Below, one piece after another: positions 35,707-44,176 of a DNA stretch of 64,000 nt. The stretch is from the NCBI RefSeq assembly GCF_030408915.1, contig NZ_CP047654.1, positions 2,046,001 through 2,110,000 on the forward strand, in the 5' to 3' direction. The translations under genes were made by a program, and so were the position numbers. This stretch comes from Corynebacterium guangdongense. Its GTDB lineage: Bacteria; Actinomycetota; Actinomycetes; Mycobacteriales; Mycobacteriaceae. Below the pieces are notes generated by a model, which saw only the letters and a program-made list of their open reading frames with translations, searched no databases and was not told the origin of the DNA. Positions within the stretch are counted from its first letter, which is position 1, and each line of letters begins with the position of its first letter.

Positions 35707-36591
35707 TTAAGTCAACGCCAGCACCACCGTCGCGGCCGCCAGGAGCAGCAGCGGGATCTCCGCCAGGCCGATCTGCCGGGCCGTCCACCCGCGCCCGCGG
35801 CGCGCGGAGAGCGGGAACCACACCGACCGGGCCAGCGCCAGCGCCAGCACCGCGGCCATGAGCAGCCCCGCCCACGACCGCCCCGGCGCGGCCAGGACCG
35901 GCACGCCCAGCCCCAGCACCGCCACGAGGTGGTAGAGCACCGAGCCCACCAGAAAGCCCGTATTGCCGCGTTCCCGGATCATGGTCTTGACGAAGGGGAT
36001 GGTGCCGGTGAAGTACAGGGCCAGGAACACCCCCGACACGGCGACCGGCCCGGTCCAGGTCAGCGGCCACCCGCCGACGTCGGCGAGCACCGGCAGCAGC
36101 AGCGCGGAGGCCAGCGTCGTGGAGGTGCCGGAGACCAGGGACCGTGGTCGGCGCCGGTGGGTCTCCCACACCGCCACGGCCACCAGCGGCAGGTATGGCA
36201 GGGCCCAGACCGCGGTCGCCGGACGCAGGAGGAGCACCCCGACCAGGGCGGCGGCGCAGAGCGCGCCGTACACGCCGACCGGGGGCAGGTAATCCCGGCG
36301 CCGCCGGGCGGTGCGGGCGCGGGCGACCAGCCCAAAGGCGAAGAAGGCGGCGTAGCCGGTGAACCAGGCGAACACGATCAGGCCCACGGTGAGCAGGTCA
36401 CCGACGCTGCGCTGCCCCGGCGCGGTGCGCGCCCACCCCAGGGCGGCGGCCAGCACGCCGAGCACGGCCGGGGTGATGAGCATGGCCCAGGCCCCGTGCT
36501 GGTTGGGGATCCAGGGCGAGATCCCCTTGCGCCGGCCACTGGGCCGGGGCCGGGTGGCGGGTGAGCGATCCTGGGGAATCGTGGTTGCCAT
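35707..36591 (-). CDS. YwiC-like membrane protein
   Basis: A 294-residue protein with about nine to ten hydrophobic helices. After a basic, proline-rich N-terminus it has WIPNQHGAWAMLITP, the hallmark of the YwiC-like family, and further on FTGTIPFVKTMIRERGN. The family resembles UbiA-like prenyltransferases in its topology, but its role is not known. It is the only gene between wecB and the small gene at 36711. Start ATG 36591 follows AGGAG. Confidence 0.88.
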   Translation of the reverse strand: MATTIPQDRSPATRPRPSGRRKGISPWIPNQHGAWAMLITPAVLGVLAAALGWARTAPGQRSVGDLLTVGLIVFAWFTGYAAFFAFGLVARARTARRRRDYLPPVGVYGALCAAALVGVLLLRPATAVWALPYLPLVAVAVWETHRRRPRSLVSGTSTTLASALLLPVLADVGGWPLTWTGPVAVSGVFLALYFTGTIPFVKTMIRERGNTGFLVGSVLYHLVAVLGLGVPVLAAPGRSWAGLLMAAVLALALARSVWFPLSARRGRGWTARQIGLAEIPLLLLAAATVVLALT

Positions 36592-36710
36592 GGCGCGCGG
36601 GAGCCTCCTGGAGAATCAAGGATTGCGATGATGCGCCTCCAACCCTAACCCAGGCATCATCCGAAAGTTTGATATCGCGCTCCGGTGGGTGCGACCTCAC
36701 TCCCGCCGAT

Positions 36711-36902
36711 TCACTCCGGCCGCCCCGTTTCTGCGGACTCGACGGCCGCGGATTCGACGGCGCCGCGCTCCCCCGAGGAGAGATCCGCCTCGACGCCGGC
36801 CGCGATCACCGCCGTGGCCAGGGCGCTGCGGGCGAGGGCGCCCGAGGCGCGGCTGGACAGGGAGCGCCCCCGCCGGTGCGCGCCGGAACGACTGCCGCCC
36901 AT
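36711..36902 (-). CDS. possible small hypothetical protein
   Basis: A 63-codon frame in a 408-bp gap (36592-36999) between the YwiC-like gene and the Zwf-like gene. Third codon positions are almost all G or C, as in real genes here, and GGGAGG lies 8 nt before the ATG at 36902. The product has an arginine/serine-rich start and an alanine-rich helix (LARSALATAVIAAGVEADL). I recognise no family and the frame may be chance; the rest of the gap shows no other gene. Confidence 0.35.
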   Translation of the reverse strand: MGGSRSGAHRRGRSLSSRASGALARSALATAVIAAGVEADLSSGERGAVESAAVESAETGRPE

Positions 36903-36999
36903 CCCCCGCACCTCCCACCGTCACCCGCCGGACAATTCCTCCTGACAAGAAACTTAAACCCCCGGCGCGTTCTAGGCGAGCGTTCAGAGCAAATAGATG

Positions 37000-38322
37000 T
37001 CAGTCAGCGAAGAAGGACTCCGGGCCGTGGGAGCCGGCGGGGTACTCCACCATCGCGATCCGGCCGGAGTCGAAGGCGTCGATGACCGGCTGCAGCACCG
37101 ACCAGGCCAGCGCCGGGGCGCCGGCGGGCACCTCGAGGGAGTCGTCGCCTTCGACCAGCGCGCGCACCACGCGGGCGTAGGGCGTCAGGCGGGACGGCGA
37201 GAGCTCCCCGCTCAGGCGGGTCTGGCGCAGCTGCTCCCGGTCCGAGTGATCGGCGACGTTGAGGTCGACGTGCAGCTCGTCGCCGAAGGGCACGACCAGG
37301 CGGGTCGTCGGCGCTTCCGGATCCTGCTCGGTGGGCCGGTAGGTCACGGTGATCGCGGCGAGGGGGTCGCCGATGGCCTTGCCGGAGCGCAGCGTGACGG
37401 GAACGCCGCGCCAGCGCTCGGTGTCGACGTGGAGGCGGACCTGGGCCAGCGTCTCGGTGTCGCGGGCCGGGTCGACGCCCTCCTCGTCGACGTAGGCGGG
37501 CAGCTCCTCCCCCGCCACGGTCCCGGCGGTGTAGCGCGCCCGGTGGGAGTGCTCCACGTCGGCGTTCATCGCCGCCAGGATGGAGGTGATCGTGTCCTGG
37601 CCCGGGCCGGCGGCCAGGATGCTGGCGGCGGTGAGGATGAGGTGGGACTGCAGCATGTCCTCCAGCGCCCCGGTGGCGTCGTAGAACTCGGCGCGGCCCT
37701 CCAGGCCGAGGGATTCGTCGTGGACGACCTCGATCGACTCGACCGCCTCGGCGGACCAGCCTGCCTGGAAGATGCGGTTGGCGTCGAGGACGCCGACGAG
37801 GTTGAGGGTGGCGGACTCCGCCAGGAAGTGGTCGACGCGGAAGAGGTTCTTCTCCTCCACCACCCGCAGCAGCTTCTCCTCCAGTTCGGCGGCGGAGGCG
37901 GCGTCGGTGCCGAAGGGCTTCTCCATCGCCAGGACGGTGCCCTCGGGGAGGTCGACCTCGCGCAGGGTCTGCACCGACTCCTCCGTGACCGTCGGGGCCA
38001 GCGCGTAGTAGAGGATGAGCGGCCCACCGTCGGCGCCGGCCTTCGCCACTGCCCGGGACATGTCCTCGGCGCTGGTGGCGTCGGCGGTGATCCACGTGGC
38101 GGCGTCGGCAAGCGCGGTCACCACCGACTCGTCGAGTCCCCCGACGTCGCTGTCCCGCACCGCGTCACGGACGTAGCCCGGGTAGTCCTCGACCTCGCTG
38201 CGACCGGAACCCACGATGCGGATCTCCGCGTCGGGGACCTGGCTGAGGTAGTCGGCGATGCCCGGGATGAGCAGGCGGCCGGCGAGATCGGACTGGCCGC
38301 CGAGAATGAGGAAAGTCGTCAT
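37000..38322 (-). CDS. glucose-6-phosphate dehydrogenase-like protein
   Basis: A 440-residue member of the G6PD family with the catalytic motif FRVDHFL (usually RIDHYL), LAMEKPFG, and the C-terminal LRSGKAI and VVPFGDELH segments. It is shorter than the usual ~500 residues, and the nucleotide loop is FLILGGQSDLAGR instead of GASGDL, so cofactor use may differ. It probably oxidises a hexose phosphate; whether it is a working NADP-linked Zwf is uncertain, and a canonical zwf is expected elsewhere (with tal/tkt). It is divergent from a GH15 gene across 141 bp, an arrangement that hints at shared sugar metabolism. Confidence 0.8.
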   Translation of the reverse strand: MTTFLILGGQSDLAGRLLIPGIADYLSQVPDAEIRIVGSGRSEVEDYPGYVRDAVRDSDVGGLDESVVTALADAATWITADATSAEDMSRAVAKAGADGGPLILYYALAPTVTEESVQTLREVDLPEGTVLAMEKPFGTDAASAAELEEKLLRVVEEKNLFRVDHFLAESATLNLVGVLDANRIFQAGWSAEAVESIEVVHDESLGLEGRAEFYDATGALEDMLQSHLILTAASILAAGPGQDTITSILAAMNADVEHSHRARYTAGTVAGEELPAYVDEEGVDPARDTETLAQVRLHVDTERWRGVPVTLRSGKAIGDPLAAITVTYRPTEQDPEAPTTRLVVPFGDELHVDLNVADHSDREQLRQTRLSGELSPSRLTPYARVVRALVEGDDSLEVPAGAPALAWSVLQPVIDAFDSGRIAMVEYPAGSHGPESFFAD

Positions 38323-38463
38323 GACCCACACGCTAGCGAGCCGTTTCCGGCGACGCGCGGGCCGGGACTTTTCCCTACGCTGGACGGGACCGCCGACCAG
38401 GGCCGCCGGCCGGGACCGGCGAGCGCAGACTTCGAGGCAGACTTCACCACCAGGAGACCGACC

Positions 38464-40338
38464 GTGACCGATCCGACGCACCTTTCCGCCCCCGCCACCC
38501 CGAAGGGCTCGGCGGGCACGTGGCTCGAGGACTACGCGCTGGTCTCGGACACGCACACCGGGGCGCTGGTCTCGCGGGAGGGCTCCATCGACTGGCTGTG
38601 CCTGCCGCGCTTCGACTCCCCCGCGATGTTCGCCAAGCTGCTCGGCGACGACTCCCACGGCCACTGGACCATCAGCGTCGACGGGGGCGAGGTCACCGAG
38701 CACGGCTACATCCGCCACTCCATGGTGCTGCGCACGCTGTGGACCTCCCCGACCGGCACGGCCGAGGTCATCGACTTCATGCCCACCGACAAGGAGGTCA
38801 GCCAGACCGGCCACGGCCATCCCCGCCACCGCCACGACCTCATGCGCCAGGTCCGCTGCCTCGAGGGCCACGTCGACGTGGACGTGGCCCTGCGCCTGCG
38901 CTTCGACTACGGCGACGCCACCCCCTTCTTCACCTACTCCCACAACGGCTTCGTCCCCGTCATCCGCGCCGTCTCCGGGCCGGACGCCGTGCACGTCGCC
39001 GGCCCCGCCCTGACGATGCAGCCCGACGGCGCCTGCCACGCCGGCCGGTTGACGCTGCGGGAGGGCGAGCAGGCCACCTGGGTCCTGACCTGGTTCCTGT
39101 CCTACGCCGACGCCCCGGCGACCCCGGACTACTCCAGCGCGCTCGACGATGCCCTCGAGTTCTGGGACGAGTGGGCCATCCGCCCGCAGATCAACGGCCC
39201 CTACGAGCACGCCGTGCGCCGCTCGCTGGTCGTGCTGCGAGCGCTGACCGACTCCACCACCGGCGGCATCGTCGCCGCGCCCACCACCTCGCTGCCCGAG
39301 GAATTCGGCGGCGAACGTAACTGGGACTACCGCTACGTCTGGCTGCGCGACTCCGCCCTGAGCATCGAGACGCTTGTCGACGTCGGCTTCGTCGACCGCG
39401 CCAAGGAGTGGCGGGCGTGGCTGCTGCGCGCCATCGCCGGCGACGTCAACCGCCTGCGCATCATGTACGGCCTCGGCGGCGAACGCCACCTCCCGGAATT
39501 CGAGCTGGCCCATCTGCCCGGCTACGAGAACTCCATCCCGGTGCGCATCGGCAACGGCGCCGCCGACCAGTACCAGGCCGACGTCGTCGGCGAGGTGATG
39601 ATCGCCCTCGACACCCTCCGCGACGCCGGCCTGGACGAGGACGAGCACTCGTGGAACCTCCAGCGCGGCATGCTCGCCTTCCAGTCCGAGCGTTTCCACG
39701 ACAAGGACCACGGCATCTGGGAGATGCGCGGCGCACCGAGGCACTTCACCCACGGCCGCGCCATGATGTGGGCCGCCTTCGACCGCGGCATCCACGCCGT
39801 CGAGGAGCACGGCCTCGAGGCCGGGGAGGCCGAACTGGCGCGGTGGCGCACGCACCGCGAGCAGCTGCGCCGCGAGATCATGACCTGCGGCTGGAACGAG
39901 GACATCCGCTCCTTCACCCAGTCCTACGAGAGCACCGAAGTCGACGCCTCACTCCTCCAGCTCGCCCAGATCGGCTTCCTCCCCTACGACCACCCGAGGA
40001 TGCTCGCCACCGTCGCTCGAATCGAGACCGAGCTCATCGACGACCACGGCTTCCTCCACCGCTACCGCACCACCGGCGCCGACGGCCTGTCCGGCAACGA
40101 GTACCCCTTCCTCCTGTGCTCCTTCTGGCTGGTCCAGCAGTACGCCTACTCCGGCCGCCTCGACGACGCCCGCACCGAGATGGACCGCCTCCTGTCCGTG
40201 CGCTCCGACACCGGCCTGCTCGCCGAGGAGTACTCCACCGAGCACCGGCGCCTGGCCGGCAACTACCCGCAGGCCTTCAGCCACCTCGGACTGGTACGTG
40301 CCGCACAGGCAATCGAGGACGCGCAACGGGTACGCTAG
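38464..40338 (+). CDS. GH15-family glycoside hydrolase (trehalase or glucoamylase type)
   Basis: A 624-residue GH15 enzyme with an N-terminal beta-sandwich (YALVSDTHTGALVSREGSIDWLCLPRFDSPAMF) and a helical barrel with GERNWDYRYVWLRDSA, the acid-bearing GIWEMRGAPRHFTHGRAMMWAAFDRG and the base region LLAEEYSTEHRRLAGNYPQAFSHL. This layout matches the cytosolic GH15 trehalases of actinobacteria. It starts at GTG 38464 after GGAG. No signal peptide. Corynebacteria use trehalose for mycolic acid transport, so turnover of trehalose is a sensible role, but glucosyl oligosaccharides are possible. Confidence 0.87.
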   Translation: MTDPTHLSAPATPKGSAGTWLEDYALVSDTHTGALVSREGSIDWLCLPRFDSPAMFAKLLGDDSHGHWTISVDGGEVTEHGYIRHSMVLRTLWTSPTGTAEVIDFMPTDKEVSQTGHGHPRHRHDLMRQVRCLEGHVDVDVALRLRFDYGDATPFFTYSHNGFVPVIRAVSGPDAVHVAGPALTMQPDGACHAGRLTLREGEQATWVLTWFLSYADAPATPDYSSALDDALEFWDEWAIRPQINGPYEHAVRRSLVVLRALTDSTTGGIVAAPTTSLPEEFGGERNWDYRYVWLRDSALSIETLVDVGFVDRAKEWRAWLLRAIAGDVNRLRIMYGLGGERHLPEFELAHLPGYENSIPVRIGNGAADQYQADVVGEVMIALDTLRDAGLDEDEHSWNLQRGMLAFQSERFHDKDHGIWEMRGAPRHFTHGRAMMWAAFDRGIHAVEEHGLEAGEAELARWRTHREQLRREIMTCGWNEDIRSFTQSYESTEVDASLLQLAQIGFLPYDHPRMLATVARIETELIDDHGFLHRYRTTGADGLSGNEYPFLLCSFWLVQQYAYSGRLDDARTEMDRLLSVRSDTGLLAEEYSTEHRRLAGNYPQAFSHLGLVRAAQAIEDAQRVR

Positions 40339-40379
40339 ATCGCCGTACACCCCATGCCCCTTCCGAAAGGCTGACGCAC

Positions 40380-40655
40380 ATGTTCCGCATCATGATCGGT
40401 GCCGCCGCAGGCTACGTCCTCGGCACCCGCGCCGGCCGTAAGCGCTTCTACCAGATCAAGGACGGCTACGAGGCCGTCATCAACTCACCCGTGACCAGGA
40501 ACGCCATCAGCTCGACGCGCAAGGCCATCGCCAACCGCCTCGACCCGGATCCGCGAATGCGCGAAGTCAAGAACCTCCGGAAGACCTCGCGGGTGGAGGG
40601 CCAGGACATCCTGGAACCGGACAACCTGGACGAGGATCCGCGCGACCGGCGCTAG
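40380..40655 (+). CDS. small membrane-anchored protein, YtxH-like start
   Basis: A 91-residue protein with a single N-terminal glycine-rich hydrophobic stretch (MIGAAAGYVLGTRAGRKRFYQI) and a charged tail. This start is like the glycine-zipper helix of YtxH-type stress proteins; function unknown. GAAAGG lies 7 nt before ATG 40380. Its TAG stop lies inside the 6-bp target duplication of the neighbouring IS element, so the insertion left the reading frame intact. Confidence 0.75.
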   Translation: MFRIMIGAAAGYVLGTRAGRKRFYQIKDGYEAVINSPVTRNAISSTRKAIANRLDPDPRMREVKNLRKTSRVEGQDILEPDNLDEDPRDRR

Positions 40656-40656
40656 G
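40651..40656. repeat. left copy of the 6-bp target duplication
   Basis: GCTAGG; it contains the stop codons of both the upstream small gene (forward) and the transposase (reverse). The right copy is 41750-41755. Confidence 0.92.
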
Positions 40657-41638
40657 TGTACTGATCGGGGAGGTTGGTTAACCGTGTGATCGGTGGCTTG
40701 CCTCCCACCGCGGAATGGGCTCGGTGATGATTGTAGTGGTGGATCCAGCCCGGTAGGGCAGCTCGACGGGCAGCCTCCGAGTCATAACAAGTCGCGTAGG
40801 CCCACCCGTCCGCCAACGTCCGATGGAAGCGCTCGATCTTGCCGTTGGTCTGCGGCCGGTACGGCCGGGTCCGTTTCGGTGCCACTCCAAGATCAGCGCA
40901 GGTCCGTGCCCACAGATGTGATCGATAGGCCGACCCGTTGTCGCTGAGCACCCGGCTGACCGTCACCCCACGCCATCCAAACCAGGCCACCGCACGTTCC
41001 AGCACCCCCACCGCGGTCAGGGCCGTCTCATCGCCATGGATCTCCGCGTAGGCCACCCGGGAGTGATCATCGATGACGGTGTGGACGAAGCAGTGCCCCA
41101 GCTTCGGGTTGTGGTGCTGATTTCGGGGTTTACCCGGTGTGGCGGCCCGGTTCTTCTTGCCTTGGGCGCGCCCGACGAAGCGCCAGCCCCCGCCGTCGGG
41201 GATCTGGCCGAACTTGGTGACGTCGACGTGGATGAGATCGCCGGGGTGGGGGTACTCGTAGCGGCGGACGGGTTCACCGCTGTCGCGGTCCAGGCAGGAC
41301 AGCCGGTTGAGGCGCCCGGCTGCCAGGATGCGGTGCACCGTTGAGGAGGAGACACCGCACATCAGCGACAGTTGGACCGGTCCGATCCGTTTGCGCAGGC
41401 GCAGCGACACGATGCGTTTGGCCACGGCCTTCGGGGTTGTGGTGGGGCTGGTGGCCGGGCGGGAGGAGCGGTCCTGCATGGACTGGCCGCCCCGGTAGCG
41501 CTCGGCCCAGCGTTTGACGGTCGGCCAGGAGCACTGGAACCTCGCGGCGACTTCGGCGATGGGCCAGCCGTCGTCGACGACGAGTTGGGCGACCTTGAGA
41601 CGGTGTTTCGGGGTCAGTGCTGCGTTAGGGTGGACCAC
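40652..41638 (-). CDS. IS481-family transposase
   Basis: A 328-residue DDE transposase with two N-terminal helix-turn-helix parts (LTPKHRLKVAQLVVDDGWPIAEVAARFQCSWPTVKRW and VSLRLRKRIGPVQLSLMCGVSSSTVHRIL) and an rve core: DLIHVDVTKFGQI, VLSDNGSAYRSH and the glutamate of TNGKIERFHRTL. It starts at GTG 41638, preceded by AGGTCTCCT. The last codons run through the left terminal repeat, and the TAG stop is made from target DNA (40652-40654), outside the element. The gene appears intact. Confidence 0.92.
   Translation of the reverse strand: MVHPNAALTPKHRLKVAQLVVDDGWPIAEVAARFQCSWPTVKRWAERYRGGQSMQDRSSRPATSPTTTPKAVAKRIVSLRLRKRIGPVQLSLMCGVSSSTVHRILAAGRLNRLSCLDRDSGEPVRRYEYPHPGDLIHVDVTKFGQIPDGGGWRFVGRAQGKKNRAATPGKPRNQHHNPKLGHCFVHTVIDDHSRVAYAEIHGDETALTAVGVLERAVAWFGWRGVTVSRVLSDNGSAYRSHLWARTCADLGVAPKRTRPYRPQTNGKIERFHRTLADGWAYATCYDSEAARRAALPGWIHHYNHHRAHSAVGGKPPITRLTNLPDQYT
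40657..40680 (+). repeat. left terminal inverted repeat of the IS
   Basis: TGTACTGATCGG-GG-AGGTTGGT, then TA; pairs with 41726-41749, with mismatches at the central two bases and the inner end. Confidence 0.88.
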
Positions 41639-41725
41639 AGGAGACCTTTCGTGTGGGTGGTTTGGATTAAGGCACTTTCCATTCCACACGAGAGGTCTTC
41701 GCTACGTCAGTAGTTCACACTGATT

Positions 41726-41749
41726 CGACCAACCTGTCCGATCAGTACA
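41726..41749 (-). repeat. right terminal inverted repeat of the IS
   Basis: On the reverse strand TGTACTGATCGG-AC-AGGTTGGT; mirror of the left end. Confidence 0.88.
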
Positions 41750-41830
41750 GCTAGGTCAACCACGGCGCCGAACCGCGGCGCGGGCCCGGTTTCCGCGCAA
41801 CCCCTCCTGCCGTAGCCGCCGGGCACGGCG

Positions 41831-41864
41831 AAACCGCCCGGTGACCGGATCGGTCACCGGGCGG
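41831..41864 (-). terminator. terminator of the DUF3618 operon
   Basis: CCGCCCGGTGACC and GGTCACCGGGCGG form a perfect 13-bp stem with a 5-nt loop; on the reverse strand it is followed by TTTCGCC, 18 bp behind the DUF3618 gene stop. Confidence 0.8.
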
Positions 41865-41881
41865 CTGACGGGAAACAGAGA

Positions 41882-42508
41882 TCAGGAGTCGCGGGCGGTG
41901 TCCTGAACCCGCCGGGCCGCCTCACGGGAATCGTCCCGCAGCGCCTCGGCCCGGTGCTGCCCCTCATCCTTCACGTGCTGGGCGCCGGTGGCGGCGGAGT
42001 CCTTGACGGAGGCCACAGCCTCCTGCGCCTGCGGCTGGAGGGTCTCCCCCATCTCCTGGGCCACGGACTTCGCCTCCTCCACCAGCGGCTCGGCCTTCTC
42101 CTTCACCGTGGCGGCGACGTCCTGCTCGGCGCGGGTGGCGGGCATCAGCGAACCGACCAGCCACCCCGCGCCCAGGGCGATCAGCCCGGCCGCGAGGGGA
42201 TTGCCCCGGGTGCGGCGCTTGACCTGCCCGGGCACGTCCCTGACGGTCTGGGAGGCCTGCTCCGTCATCTCCCCGGCACGGTCCCGGGCCTGCTGCATCG
42301 TGCCCTGGCCGCCGTGGTGCCCGTGGTCGTCGTCGGGGCTGCCCATCACGGACTCCCGCAGGTCGGTCCACCTGCCGCGAATCTTGTCGGTCTGGCGCTC
42401 CATCGCCTTGTTGGGGTCCACCTTCTCGGCCAGCGCGTCGACGTCCCGGCCGAGCTCGCTGCGGGTGCGTTCGATGTCGGCGCGGATGTCATCAGGGTTG
42501 TTGCTCAT
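41882..42508 (-). CDS. DUF3618-like protein with apolipoprotein-like helices
   Basis: A 208-residue protein beginning MSNNPDDIRADIERTRSELGRDVDALAEKVDP, the DUF3618 signature. A single hydrophobic segment (PLAAGLIALGAGWLVGSLMPA, about residues 105-125) anchors it, and long amphipathic alanine/glutamate/lysine-rich helices follow. It is the last gene of a three-gene operon, overlapping the holin-like gene by 4 bp. The role is unknown; membrane stress is suggested by the company. Confidence 0.87.
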   Translation of the reverse strand: MSNNPDDIRADIERTRSELGRDVDALAEKVDPNKAMERQTDKIRGRWTDLRESVMGSPDDDHGHHGGQGTMQQARDRAGEMTEQASQTVRDVPGQVKRRTRGNPLAAGLIALGAGWLVGSLMPATRAEQDVAATVKEKAEPLVEEAKSVAQEMGETLQPQAQEAVASVKDSAATGAQHVKDEGQHRAEALRDDSREAARRVQDTARDS

Positions 42509-42984
42509 GGTGTCTCCTTGTTGGGATTCAGGGTCGGGGGAATCTCCTGGACGGTTTCCCGGGTCTGGGGCAGACCCTTCATGTCGTTGAGGCGGTTCTT
42601 TCCGATCACAGCGAGTGCGGCGGCGATGACGGCCCAGATCACGGCCACGATCAGCGCCGACCAGCCCCAGTGCATCAGGCTGCCGAGCGCCCACATCAGG
42701 GCCAGGGAAAGGAACAGCAGCACGAACAGCCCCGCGACGCCGGCGCCGGCGAGCATGCCTGCCCCGGTGCCGGCCTTCTTCGCCGAGTCGGTGGCCTCCA
42801 CCTTCGCCAGCTGAATCTCCTGGCGTACCAGGGTGGAGAGGTTCTCGGTGAAGCTGGAGAACATGCTGCCCAGCGACTCATTGCGCGCGCGGATCTCCGC
42901 CTCAGTGTCGGGCACGCGGCTGGAGCCGACGGCGGAATCACCCCCCGCGGTACTTCCGGCCCGATCGTCGAAGGGGGCGCTCAT
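42505..42984 (-). CDS. putative actinobacterial holin superfamily III-like membrane protein
   Basis: A 159-residue protein with the LSTLVRQEIQLAKVEATDSAKKAGTGAGM amphipathic helix and two membrane helices (LFVLLFLSLALMWALG and SALIVAVIWAVIAAALAVI), typical of the protein family usually labelled phage holin 3-6. No phage genes surround it, and in actinobacteria this family is chromosomal and linked to the envelope. It overlaps both neighbours by 4 bp, so the three proteins are made together. Confidence 0.85.
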   Translation of the reverse strand: MSAPFDDRAGSTAGGDSAVGSSRVPDTEAEIRARNESLGSMFSSFTENLSTLVRQEIQLAKVEATDSAKKAGTGAGMLAGAGVAGLFVLLFLSLALMWALGSLMHWGWSALIVAVIWAVIAAALAVIGKNRLNDMKGLPQTRETVQEIPPTLNPNKETP

Positions 42985-43739
42985 CGCTGTTCCCCCCAGT
43001 CGGCGGCGTCGTCACGGTAGCCGCCGGGGCGCTGCCCGGTGCCGTCCGAGGGGAGCCCGCCCAGCGAATCACCGATGGGGGTGTCCGAGTACCCGACGGG
43101 CGGCGTGCCGGGCATGTGCCCCGGGTAACCGCCGAGGCCGGTCTCGGGGACCTCGCCCACCGGAGTGTGGGGCGGCGTCACGGGCGGAGGGGTGATGGTC
43201 GGCTGGGGCGCCCCCGTCGGCGCGGCGACGGCCCCGGCACTCGGCTTCGTCTGCTCGCCGTCGGCGAGACCGCGCGTGAGACGGCCGGCGACCAGGCCCA
43301 CGCCGGCTGCGATGGCCAGGAAGGTGCCGGGGCGGCGGGCGGCGAAGCGGCGGACGTCGTCGAGCAGTTCGGCGGGCTGCTTGGTGTCCAGCTCGGTGGT
43401 GAACTTCTCGGCGCGCTCCGCGAGCATGGCCACGATCTGACCGACCATCGGCGACTCGGGACGCTCTCCCCGGGCCAGCCGGTGCAGATCGTCGGTGACG
43501 GTGCGGGATTGTTCGGCGAGCCGTTTCTGCTGGGTCTCGGCCTGGGAGTAGAACTCGTCCTGGGCGGAGGAGGCGAGGGTACGGAACTGATCGGTGGCCT
43601 CCGCGGTGACCTGCCGGACCTCCTCGCGGGCGGTGGCGGCCACGTCCTGGGCCGCCCCCTGAGCCTTGTCCTTGACCTGGGCGGCTTCCTGCCGGGCGGC
43701 GTCCTGAGTGGAGCCAGTGTGATCCGGGGTGGGTGTCAT
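42981..43739 (-). CDS. membrane-anchored protein with helical repeats and proline/glycine-rich tail
   Basis: A 252-residue protein, first gene of the three-gene operon. It has an N-terminal helical region (QEAAQVKDKAQGAAQDVAATAREEVRQV), a hydrophobic stretch (GTFLAIAAGVGLVAGRL, about residues 157-173) and a low-complexity C-terminus with many PPP and GG residues. No named family is recognised. ATG 43739 was chosen behind GGAAGGA; the longer frame to 43862 has weaker support. A DUF3618-type partner downstream suggests a shared structural role in the envelope. Confidence 0.8.
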   Translation of the reverse strand: MTPTPDHTGSTQDAARQEAAQVKDKAQGAAQDVAATAREEVRQVTAEATDQFRTLASSAQDEFYSQAETQQKRLAEQSRTVTDDLHRLARGERPESPMVGQIVAMLAERAEKFTTELDTKQPAELLDDVRRFAARRPGTFLAIAAGVGLVAGRLTRGLADGEQTKPSAGAVAAPTGAPQPTITPPPVTPPHTPVGEVPETGLGGYPGHMPGTPPVGYSDTPIGDSLGGLPSDGTGQRPGGYRDDAADWGEQR

Positions 43740-44176
43740 TGGAACGTCCTTCCGGTTCTGCGCCTGGCCGTGTTCGGCCAGAGGGTTGGGATGTCGGATA
43801 CTGAGATATTCTTCCATCAATGTCAGAGCATTCCTAGGAACCTCTGGACCCAACGATGCCACAATCCCCGGCGCCCCGTCCGCATTCCGGGACCCACCGC
43901 CCCACTCCCCGCCAGACGGAAAGCCGTCGCCCTACCGAACGTTCCCCCTGGTAGAGCAGGTTTCCCGAACCGTCCGAAGGTCGTCAGGGAGTCTTCTGCC
44001 GGGCGGTTGACACGCAACTCCCCCGGACCTGAAAGCCGGTCCACAGCCGCAGAAATATTTTCTCAGCCTAACGCCAGTAATTTGTTTGTTTGCGTGCAGC
44101 AAACACCGCCGCGGGAGGAGAACACCCCCTCCATCACTTCCGGAAGTAGACGGTCCCGTCCGGGCCGCCCCGGGCC
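43740..44176. other. intergenic region between dnaG and the envelope operon
   Basis: 437 bp without a credible gene, containing the promoter of the operon at 43739. It includes the inverted repeat TGTTTGC-N5-GCAAACA (44087-44105), close to the end of dnaG, with A-rich flanks rather than a T-run in the dnaG direction, so a regulatory site is as likely as a terminator. Confidence 0.5.

Larger units (their letters stand above)
40657..41749. mobile_element. intact IS481-family insertion sequence, 1093 bp
   Basis: The ends form imperfect 22-24 bp inverted repeats beginning TGTACTGATCGG, with AGGTTGGT following at 40671 and in the complement of the right end. The element is flanked by the direct repeat GCTAGG (40651-40656 and 41750-41755), which fits the NCTAGN target and 6-bp duplication known for IS481. 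The match of both copies and the intact transposase suggest a recent insertion. The empty site would read straight from the small membrane protein gene into 41756. Confidence 0.95.

Noticed and set aside
37000..39855. Long reverse open frame over the GH15 gene (about 951 codons)
   Set aside because: Its first part is antisense to the GH15 gene; only the last 440 codons form the real Zwf-like protein.
42505..42984. Prophage suggested by a holin-like protein
   Set aside because: No other phage genes nearby; this family is commonly chromosomal in actinobacteria.
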